This document shows, piece by piece, positions 44,822 through 56,800 of a DNA stretch of 64,000 bases. The notes beneath the pieces were generated by a model. The model did not search any database, was not told where the DNA came from, and was given only the letters and a program-made list of their open reading frames with translations. This DNA is from Mesocentrotus franciscanus (taxonomy: Eukaryota; Echinodermata; Echinoidea; Camarodonta; Strongylocentrotidae), in NCBI GenBank assembly GCA_037976565.1, contig CP137668.1:24572280-24636279 (forward strand), given 5' to 3'. Numbering within the stretch: the stretch's first letter is position 1; every line of letters starts with the position of its first letter. Position numbers and translations under genes: made by a program.

Positions 44822-47800
44822 CTGTGTGGTAACAAGATGCAAACAAGAAAGGAAAAAGTCAATGAACGACAGGGGCACATTTAGACACAAGTTAGAAGAA
44901 AGTAGACAGAAGAAAATGCTTTAAAAACCAGCCAAGAACGGTGACTAAGGCACAACGTCCCACATAACAATGTTGAATTCACCGTCAGAACTTTTGAATG
45001 GGATCTGACAACACCCAAATAATCCCTCTTTAACAATCCCTCTGTTCATCAAATTAGTATTTAAATTTGTTTTATTGATTTACATCACAGGGGTAAAATT
45101 TTGATGATACATGTACATGTATTTTTGATTGACATTAAAGCCAAACCTTAATGTTTGTAGCGGGCTTTATTATAAGAAATGTTTTTGAATGTCAATGTGA
45201 ACTGTTATCAGTTGTGGTAAAGTCTAGGCTAACCAAAGCTAAATACAAACTGTAATACATCAACAACAAGGAGAAAACAACCCTGAAAATCGCCAGCACA
45301 CATATGTACATATGGGACAATATTGCAGGTAAACAACTGGGTCCAGACATTTCACAGAATGGCTTTAAAAAAAATATTGCTCATTTCTTTGTAAATTACA
45401 TCTAATCTATCAGATTTATTTCAATTTATGGAAATGAATGTTTAGTGATAAATCTGTTGGCTTCCATGAAAATATAAATTTGATCATTGCTAGAATTCAA
45501 CATTATCCTCAATTCATCATGCTTGAAATAAATGATTATTATGCATGTTTGACCCTGTTCAATTAATTTTTTTATTAAGTTACCCCTATTTAACCATAAA
45601 GAATTTGATCAATTCTGCCTCAATATCTGGAGATTGCTTTTAGAAACCCAAAAAGTTTAGGATCCCTCACCACACAAGCATAAAAAGCATGTATATCATT
45701 AAACTTCAAAAGATTTTCCAGGTTTTCCATAATAGAGAGTGGTATCTTACATTGTGTTTCTGGCAGAGAGGTTTGTCTGTCTCCACTGTACAGTCCACCT
45801 TGCCAATAGTGACATCTTTCCTGCCATCAAACTTCTCAGCTAGTTGATCCCATATAGGTACTAGCTTCATGCAGTGTGGGCACCTAAAACACAAAAGGGA
45901 AGCATTTTAAAAATGTCTACATACAAGTTCAAAGTTGAAGAGGTCAAAGGGCAATTTTTATGTACATGGATTTTGGTACTGTATAGCCAGAAACCTTTGC
46001 GAATTGGAGAAGACGGCCTTTTTCGTGGCACGAGACGTTCGCAAATTGCCGACCATGAACAAACAAATATATAAAAACCATGACAAAAGAAGCCTAACAT
46101 TAAAGACTAACATGCAATTCGCTGATAATTGTAGCCAACAGTAACTCCACTGTACAAGTAGCAATAGCGATAGGTGAATAGGTGAAGGGAAACACAGCAC
46201 GCTAGCAGCGAGAAAGTCATTAATATACATGTATGTAACTCTTGTTGAATGGTACCTGGTACTAGTATTGCCTCCACTGAGATTTTGATTTGTATTCATT
46301 TATTTATTTATCTTTTTTTTGGGGGGGGGATTATTAAGTAAAGTTGCTTTGATTAATCATTATTTGATAGTAATTTAGACTATTACACAAATAATATCAG
46401 TTATTTTTTGGATTAGAATATATGTTGCTGAGTGAAGTAAGTTTAATTTTCTTTTCTATAAAACAGATAGAACACAATTTCTAAAAATAATTTATCCTCA
46501 GAGTTACTTACCATGGTGCATAGAACTTGACAAAAGATGTGCCTTTTGCTGTCTGTGTCAGAAAATTATTAGTTGACAAAACTACAACCTGTAGTTACAA
46601 AAAAAGAAAGTAAAATTTGTTGATTAAAAACTACATAACCGTAATATACAGTGCTCTTTTGTAAAAAGTCATGCAATTATGTGGAAAGGGTGAGGGTAGA
46701 TGGATTGATCGTTTGCTAGGTGCCTCATCTGTTCCAGACATTGGCGATCAAGGCTTTCCATCTACTTCTATCCCTGGATCTTTGTAATGTGACGTTACTT
46801 CTGGTACCAGTTAGCCCAATGAACTTATCCATGCAATTGATGCGCTGTCTCCCTCTGCTTCTCTTTCCCTCAATTTTTCATGTCAGTATCCTGTTTCTGT
46901 GCCTTCTCTTCTCAAAATATGTCAAACAAACTGAAGTTGTCTTCTCCTTATGATGTTAAGGAGGGATCTATCAACACAGGCCTTATTGAGCACTTCTTCA
47001 TTTGATATCCTGTAAGTCCAAGGTATCCTAAGCATTTTTCTTCTTAAGAACCACATTTCTGCTGTCCAAGCATTTATTCAATGTCCAGCTCTCGCAGCCG
47101 TACAAGAGGACAGATGATACATAAAATTTACATGGATAGGGAATCTATTTACATATGTGTACATGTAATGCATCATGAATCACTTTACAGAGGCATTTTG
47201 AAAAATTTATTTGAACCCATCTGTTGAGCTTTTAAAGCATTTCTGTTACATAACGTAAATGTATGCCAAAAACTGTACCAGGCTTCATTTCTACATCCTT
47301 ACCCATTGATTCTAAATTACACATTCCTCCTTGTTTACAAATTTTGCCCAAGAAATGTACTCCTTGTTGATTTCTTGTAGATTTCTGCAACCTGTAACTT
47401 ACAAGTTGTAAGTTACAATTCTTAAGCCTCCCTTAGTGTATATTTCATATCAGGTATTTCCTGTGTAAACTACAACCTGTCAATCAAACTTTAACCAAGA
47501 AGTTGGATGGCCAAAGTTTTCTCTGATATCAGCCCAAGATCAATGATGCTAAGAAACTTATCTTTAAATTAAAAAAACATATTCTTACAATTGTAATTGT
47601 AGAATAGCAAATGTTTACAAATCTATGAGTCATTTGAAGGCAAATGGAAAGAAAATTTTGCCTTTCTTTGTGCCCCTTGTTCATTTTTAAAGATTGGTTA
47701 AGTGAAAAGCTCTTTCTAAGAGACATATTCAAAATATGAAGAGGATCATATTGTCCGGTGCACTAACATTTTCTCCGGTGAATAATTGCTTCTGGTTATA

Positions 47801-50800
47801 TTTCATCAGAAGTATAGGATCAGGTTTAGGTCTAGTTTTGGGTCCAGGGTTGAAGTTACGAATTCAATTAATGTAGAAAATTACTTTCCATGTATTTCCT
47901 TCTCATTACAACTCTTGCCATTATTGAACATGACCTCTAATTCTTACACATGACAATGCCAATGGGCAATAAAAACTAAATATACAGTAACTTCCTTAAG
48001 TCCTCTTTTGTATTTTCTTCTGTTATGTGATTACATAATGTGTATTTGTCATTGTACACTTTTTGTTATGTATAATTCTGCTGTGACATGATCTTTATTA
48101 TTGTTAAACCAATGGAAAAAAGAATTCCTGTTGTATGACAGATGAATCAATAAATTCAATTTCAGTTGTCGAGACATGCTCAATGCAGTTTGAACAGACA
48201 TGTCTTTGATGACTGGCACGCTTACCTTGGATTCAACAGCTGCTTGTTCCTCGGCGGGTTGCTCTCTCACAGGCACCACCTTGATAGCCTCCTCTGAGCC
48301 AGGAAGGGGTGCGGCTTCTGCATCCTTGGTCATCTTACTGACATACTCCTTCAAAGCAACATGGTCTCGCCCACCCTTGTAAGACTCAACCTAGTAACAG
48401 GAGCATGCGGTAATGAAAACCAGGTTAGAACACATACATGTACAAGAAACAAAAATCAAGGAATTTTGTTTTTCCAAGTTATATAGATCAAATTATTGAT
48501 CGAATGTAAAGGAACACACTATGTTGCTCCATATGGAAATTTAAAAAAAGTATACCGGTATAGCTCACACATTACTCATTTTTTGGTAATCTTTACCGGT
48601 ACTTCAAACTCTATTAGCCCTTGCGGGATGCCAAGTTTACAAAAATGTATCACAACTAAGATTTACCTGGCAGGAATGAATTCCTTGAAACGCTAGAGCG
48701 CCTTTAATGGCAGCCGTGCTAAAGCCGGGTAATAATTGTGGAGCGCCAGGAGTGTCAAATCTGACAGAAACGAGCGCTATAAAAGAACCCACTATTATTA
48801 TTATTTCATGAGACAAGCTTTCAATCATGGTTCAGTGAAGAAGAAAAAAATTCATTTGGAACAAAAAGAGTGTTCTCTAGTATTCAATCCATATTCCACA
48901 TTTAAATGTCAAGATTTGACATGCTTTTCTAAATAAGAAGATATCACATTATATACACACAATATCAGACTTTGGTCAGTTTAAACAATCTACTGAACTG
49001 TTTGGGATAAGATAACTCACGGCTTCTCCATCCTTGAAGAACTTGAGGGTTGGATAACCCTTGACTCCATACTGATCACAGACTGCTCTATGTGCTGTAC
49101 AATCGACCTGTATTAAGTAGACAACAACACACCTTCAACTGTAATACATTCACAATGGCCTGGTCCACAAGGGGTTTGAACATGTAACAGCGACAGGTTA
49201 GAATTTTGATTGAACAGGTTTGAAAATCAATGACGGATTTGAATTTTGATTGTACTATGTATGAAAATCAGCAACAGGTTAATATTCACTCTCAACCAAA
49301 TTATTTATGAAAGATTAGTCATGCTTTTTGCTTGAAGGTGCTGCAAAATATGGTTCAGATTGGACCAGAGAGCATCTAAGAACCTTAGCATCTAAGAACC
49401 TTAGAGCACTTAAAAGAGCCCTGGAGCCCTGCCACAAAAGACTTCAAGCTTTGCATAAATCACTTCATACTCCTTCCATGTTCCAGTTTTACATGTTTGA
49501 GTGTTTGTTTGTAGAACAGTCTGGCTAGTAGGTGGAATAGCCATTTGGTCTACAACTAGTTTGTCTACTACCCAATTAGTCTATCTCCATACGGTCTACA
49601 CCCAGCCTGTCTTCTAACCACATGGTCTAATAATCATTTTGTCTACTTTTCATTTGGTCTTATGACCATTTATGCTAATAGCCATTTGGTCTAATTTCCA
49701 TTTAGTCAAATTCCCAGTTTGTCTGAATTCCATTTTGTCTACTATCCATAAGGTCTTATAATCATTTGATGATTATTAGACCATGTGGATAGTAGACGGG
49801 CTGGGTCTGCAATAAATTGGCTAGTATGTATAAATTCACCCCCCTCTCACCTGAAGAAGCATACCCTAGATGCCAGGTGAACATTCCCTATTCCCTGAGC
49901 GATACAATTTTATCACCCCAGTCATAATCATAATCCTACACATTTGTGAGCACCAACTCAATCCCTGGAAAGTATTCATACTATGTGATTACACTACATG
50001 CACAGAGCTACCAAGTACTGTCACACATCGAGGGTCCGAAAAACGTTATCACGCATGCTATCGCATGACGCGCATGCGCGATTTCGAAACGTACGCCATA
50101 CACTTTACGTACACTATACCCTCCATTGTTAACATTTGAAATTTTGGGGTCTGGAGTTGGACCTAGTGTATCGGGCCCCATTGGTTTCAAGCCCTGTTTG
50201 TACTACCACTAATGACCTTTGACATTACCTTAGCAATGGTAACAATGTCACTATGCTGGAAACCTTGGGCAAGGTCGTCCCATGTTGGGGCAAGTCGCTT
50301 GCAGTGGCCGCACCATGGGGCATAAAACTTGATGAAATGGTTTCCTTTAGCTACGTGATCCTTGAAGGTGGCAAGGGTTAGCTCATAGAGACCGTGCTTG
50401 GCTGCAGGGGGCTGGGGAACATCAGCTTCCTGTTAAAAAAAAAAAGCAAAAACATTGATTTGAATGGATTAGCAGTAGTGCCAATTTCACCCACTATTAT
50501 TTAAGAACTCTCCTTCAATTAGTATACGTAACAGTCTAACAGACTTTTCATGTTATCAAGCCCAGAGGGGCACTTGACATATTCCCCTCCCCCATCACTT
50601 GGGGAAACAGGGAAAAAGAATAAGAAAAGAGAAAAAGAGAGAGTGAGAGAGAGAGAGAGAGAGAGAAGGGGAAGGTAACATTAAAAGATGACTTTCACGC
50701 CATGATGACACACCCTTCCTCCACTTCACCTTGTCTCGAGCATCCTCCTCATTTAGACCAACCTTACTGCTCTCTTTCTCCAACATGTCTTACCATGAAA

Positions 50801-53800
50801 TCTTCGGTCTTCTCTTCCCTCTAATGCCATCCTCTCCAGATCCCGTGCTCTTTTCACAGGTCCATCATCTTCCCTTCTCAACAAATGACCCATCCAATCT
50901 TAATCCATTGCTCTTTACCATTTTATCACATGGTCCAATGGTATAACACACAGATATATGAATACCAAGGGACCTTGTGTGCAGCTATTTTTTAAATTTC
51001 ACATGCCCTTCATTGAGTACACACACACACACACACACAAATAAAATAAAATAACAACAGCACACGTGGTGTGAATGAGCCATTAGGTATGTGCCCTGGG
51101 GGGTGTTTCACAAAGACTAAGATCGACTTTAAGTTGGACTTAACTATGGCAAGCCGTTCCTGCCAGTGTTTGCTATCACCATTTACTGGCATTGGTCTCT
51201 CAAGGGACATACAAATCATGGTCACAAATCTACAGAATTTACATTTACAAAAAATATTATCTAAAGATCATACATGTGACTTACCTGTGGATTCAGCTCT
51301 TTCTCTATGTATGTATCTAATGTGGCAAAGTCTCTCTTGCCCTTGTATTTGAGAGGTTCTTTGTCTTTCTTGTACAGCTTGAGGGTGGGGTATCCAGTGA
51401 CGCCGTGTTCAGAACATAGCTTCGTCTCTTCTGTACAATCAACCTGGTAAACGATTAAATCAAATTGAATTAAGGCTTTTGTTGTTTTCTCACGAGGCTT
51501 GTGACTGAATCATGATGGATTTAGAAAGTAGATAACAAATATTTGACAGGTGCTATGTCTTTCTTGTAAAGCTTGGGGTGGGTTTCCAGTAGTGATGTGT
51601 TCAGAACATAGTTTGGTCTCTTCCATAAATCAACCTGGTCAATGATTCAATCAAATCAAATTCAAGATTGCATAGCTCAATTTACATCAATGAAATACGA
51701 GCAAGTAGAATATGGAGTCATATAAAAGATACTCAAGTAAAATAACTCAAAATATATTGCCTTGAAATGATTTTTGAATAATTTCTTTAAATCAGAACAC
51801 AGAACTAAAGACTGGAAATCTTACCTTAGCAATGGTAATGCTGCTGTCCTCTGGTTTGTTATATTTTTCACTCAGCTGACTCCAAATGGGTGCTAACCTC
51901 TGGCAGTGGCCACACCTGAAGGGTAAGCAGAGGAGATAGAAATAGGATGAGAACATCACAATTGAGAAGACTGCAATACTAGAATAGTGATGTACACCAT
52001 CAAAGGTGTATTGAATATTACGGTTCATGGCCTTTCTTTATTCATGCTTTTCTTTCCCTCCTGTCTCCATTTTCATGTTTCTTACTTTCAACAATCTCTG
52101 ACTGAGTAGGCTTAAAAATTCCTATACTAAACAAGTGAAACGCTCTCGGCGGTCTCGCCTGCATTACGCAATTCGATATGATGAAAAATTGAGGTAGGGA
52201 CATTATTTATAGGCAGGGTGGCCCATTAGCAGGCCCCCCAAAATGAAATCCTCTGAATCTAATCAGCATTTTGAAGTGAACATTGACTAAGAATATGCAG
52301 ACCTGAAAGGACATTTGACCTTGACTTTGTCACCTAAAAGACTAATCACATGATTGGTGATACTTGATAACCCTTATGTTTAAGTTTCATGGAATAGGAA
52401 TGTATACTTTCAAAATTACGTTAAAAATTCAAGATCTTAACGTGATGCCACAAAATAGTCTGAGTTTGATGACCGGAAATGACCTTTTACCTTGACTTAG
52501 TGACCTGAAATTCTACTCACATGATTGGGGATACTTGATAACCCTTAAGTCTAAGTTTCATTGAATATAACTTATACTTTCAAAATTATATAAAAAAATT
52601 CCAAAACTTAACCTCAGGTTAAGTTTTTGATGATGATGCCACAACATGGTCTAAGTTTGTTGACCTTAAATGACCTTTGACCTTGAAGTTGTGACCTGAA
52701 ATTCTCCTCACATGATTGAGGATACTTAATAACCCTTTAGTCCAAGTTTCATTGAATAAGAACTTATACTTTCAAAATTATATCAAAAATTCCAAAACTT
52801 AACCTCAGGTTAAGTTTTTGATGATGATGCCACAACATGGTCTAAGTTTGTTGACCTTAAATGACCTTTGACCTTGAAGTTGTGACCTGAAATTCTCCTC
52901 ACATGATTGAGGATACTTGATAACCCTTTAGTCCAAGTTTCATTGAATAAGAACTTATACTTTCAAAATTATATTAAAAATTCAAAAACTTAACCTTGGT
53001 TAAGTTTTTGATGTTGACGCCGCCGACGCCGTCGCCGCTGACGCCGTCGCCACCGCCGCCGCCGTCACCGCAGCCACCGCCATCGCCGCCACCGGAAAAG
53101 TGGCACCTATGTCTCGCTTTTTGCTACGCAGGCGAGACAAAAACCAGGAACTGAATTTCGCACGTGGTCCAGATTTGCAAAAGTTTCATGCCATCAAATA
53201 ATTACTAGTAAATCCCTTTCATCACAACACTGAATTTGGGTAATTTGCAAAGATGGCTGTCAACAAATATTCGTGAAAGTTTCTATCTGCGAAATTTTCT
53301 GGTTTTACAGTATATTCATGAAAACGGACACATGGCTACTAATTATTTTGTTTACCTGGAAACCCATTTCAAAGCTGAATCAAACTGTTTAAAATAGCAA
53401 TACACATACATGTATATTTATTTAAACATAAGGGTAGAATGTTTTTTTTTGGTGGGGAGGGGCGAAGGCAGATCAATGATCATTTTCCAAGTAAGGAAGT
53501 AAACTGGTCTGAGTAAAGAAGAAACAGCTTTTCTTTGTTTATATTGTGATATTCACTTGATCTTTTATAACTTTTATAATAGATGTAACAATGGAAGGCA
53601 CACTTTAGTTCTTTAACAGATAAACCAATTCAAATTCAAAATTAAATTTTACATTTATTCAAAGATAATAATGTATACTAACTTAATGTATACTGCCAAA
53701 ATATTTGGCTGGATATATATATATATAAATGCTGTGCATAAGCGTGTAATGAGGTACTCGAGTACACTCCCAGGCTTACAGGCGAATATTCAAATGTTGC

Positions 53801-56800
53801 CAACACCATACTACGGTGGAATGATCCCAGGTCCGTCTCCGAAAACCCACACGATTTTACTTCGAGTTGCAGTTGAAGGCGCGATTTGTGCTTTTGAACT
53901 TTTCACAAATATTAGTAACAATGTTGTTTTTAAAACTAAAGATGACAGACAAATTTTCCTCCGCGTCCAAACAGAAATCCGGAGATTTGGTCCCAGTTTC
54001 TGAGTGGTGAGTTGACAAGTGACTTCCCGTGTATGATTGAGCTGGGAAACATTTTTACCCATGGTACCATGCCGGTGCTCTTCGGGCACGGGAGAGCATC
54101 GGCCTGGACAGTGCCAGGTGAACGGGCAAAAAAAAATGGTGGCCGAGTATTCGAATACGAGAAATCGTACTCGAGTAGTTGTCAACAGTGCAAGTACTCG
54201 AGTATTCGAGTACTCGTTGCAGCCTTAATATATATATATATATACATTATACAAACTGTATAGCTGTTTGCATTGCAAGATTAACCTAAACCTGTATTGA
54301 AAGGGTTGGCATAGAGCTAATAAAGACTAGAAATGGGTAATTTTGCAAAGCCATTGCATTTCACAAAGCAATCCTTTCATCAAGTGGTGCATCTTGTTTT
54401 GTGCGAAATTGAAGGTACACCCTGTATGGCAAACGAGCAACCATGCAGAGGGGACGAAGAAGGCGACCTAAGCGTTAATCACTTGGTGCTGCATGTAGAT
54501 AATACACCATCTGTTGCCCAAAGCTAAACAAATCACACATGTCTATTTATAATTACATGCCTTTGTCTACTAGATCTAACAATACATGTATATACACCTA
54601 ATAATGGAATGAAGACAAACTGCTCAATAATACATGTACTTTAGTCACTACATCCCAATTTGAGACTTAAAACTGAATTACTGCAGGTCCCTTCCTTCAA
54701 TACAATTCCACATGAAAAAAGTGGCAGGAAATATTTTGAGAACTGACTGAACCTACATTGTAAAGTATCAACTTGTTTTTGTTCAATAATACCTTTACCT
54801 TGATGAAGAACAAACCTTGTTGGCTGATAATGTTAGAAATTCAGAATAATTCTTTGCAAGATGAGACATAAATTACCCCAAATTCTCTGTAAACTTCTGT
54901 CAGAAACATGAATGAGCTTTACAAAATTGGTATTCCCTAAGGATAGAAAGTGTATCACCTGTAGGTAATCACTAGTCCAGATTCTGTCCCTTTTTACATA
55001 ATTTTTTTCTTCAATCATCATTTCCCCCTCCCTTACATTCCACACAGAGCGCAAAGTCTCCACCAATCGCACGATCCCCGAATATAGACCCGTCGAAAGA
55101 ATAAAAGGACAGTCTCCATTTGAGCATTGAGGATTTTTTTTTTCTCAGCGCAGTGGACTAGGAAATCACCTGACCCAATGTAATCAGAAGTACATGTACT
55201 GTCATGTGAAAGCAAAAAGCCATATAATTCTGCGGCACAGTGGTTCATGCACTTGACCTACAGTCTCAATCAAGAAGTTGAGGGTTTGCATCCCTGCCAT
55301 TGTGCATAATAAAATGGATTACCGGATCCCACAGTATAGTACCATTATCATCATATTTGTTGTACATACTAATCAATCAATCAATCTACATCAGTGGGGT
55401 TTTTATAAAGTAAGAAACAAGGATGTCCAAGAGATCCAGGAAGGGTGTTATAACGAAATATGCTGGTATGAAAGTTGTACATACATGTACCATTCTCCCA
55501 GCATTACTATGCCATAGTATATTAATTTTTAAAACAGTTTCATAGCCTATTATACTTACTATTTATCTAGACTGTATTATTATATTGTAATAAGAGTGTA
55601 CATTAACACATGATTATTTACTGAGTCAACATTCTTGCAGGTCAATTAAAGGTCAAGCACCATGATATTTTCTGGCTTGATTCTGCACATCAATATTTTA
55701 ATCTGTGTATTTTCTTCAATTTTTGGTAAATTTTGAGAAATAAAAACATAAAATGAAGAAGAAACTTATATTTCTAGATTTTCTAGCAATTTTACATACC
55801 TTTTGAACCCATTATTATCATAGAATCTACATGTATACAGTTTGCGTTTGGACTGTTGCGGTAAAAGCAACTTGTATCCTTCTTCCCAGACAGCATACCA
55901 AACACATTACAACTGTGAAACCATGCTTGTTCAGGTGTACAACAACATCCTACTAGCACTGGTCAAGGGCGAAGTCAAGAGGCGATCTTCCTTCTTCTCG
56001 ATTACTTAGCTGTGTCCGGTACCATTCGACATGTCCTGATCTAGAGACTACAGGGACAGTTTGGAATGGATGACGTTGCTCTACGCTAGTTCAAGTCCAC
56101 TGAAATACTTGTTCACTCTCTTGTAATGTCATGCATTGATTCATGTAATTAGCCTTCTTTTTGGACTTCCAGATTCTCAAACCAATAAACTTTAACTTCA
56201 AAATGCAGAAGCAAGACTGGTGACACTGAGACACTCACTTCAGTCACTTGTCTGTGAGATCCCATACTTCCAATACTCAAAAGTCTACATTGGCTTCCTG
56301 TACAAGCTAGAATGATATTCAAAACCCTCCTTTTAACTTTTCATTGTTTACAAAACTCCGCTCTAGTCTACATGTATCTTCAGGACCTTGTGCAAAAGTA
56401 TACCCCATCAAGAAATCTAGGCTCAAAGTCAAAGTCCTGATTCATTGGTCCTAAAACATTATCAAAGTCTTTTATAAATGTAATGCTTCCTGGGAGAAAT
56501 TTCAATTATTTAAACATATTTGTGGCTTACACAAATATGTTTAAATAATTATCAAAGTCATATGGAGCTAGCTCATTCCAGGTAGCAGCAGCTGAATTAT
56601 GTAACGGAATACATGATGTTGTTACATGTAAGTAGGTAGTCACAGTCGACCAACTAAAAAATATACTGAAAAGTGAAAACTGATTTGTTCAGGAGCAGTT
56701 TTACTTGCGTGGGACTGTGGTATTTGTGCAGTGAGCTGTAGTAGTAAGTAAACAATGACTGAATCTCGCACCGAGCTCCGCACAGCTGCGGTGTCGTCTG

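Noticed and set aside
46288..46334. T- and G-run near TXNDC5 exon 7 as a regulatory element
   Set aside because: Simple homopolymers with no conserved motif; nothing to support a function.
53671..54003. 110-codon ORF between GTACTCGAGTA motifs
   Set aside because: No domain, overlapped by an equally long reverse ORF; left as part of a tentative element.
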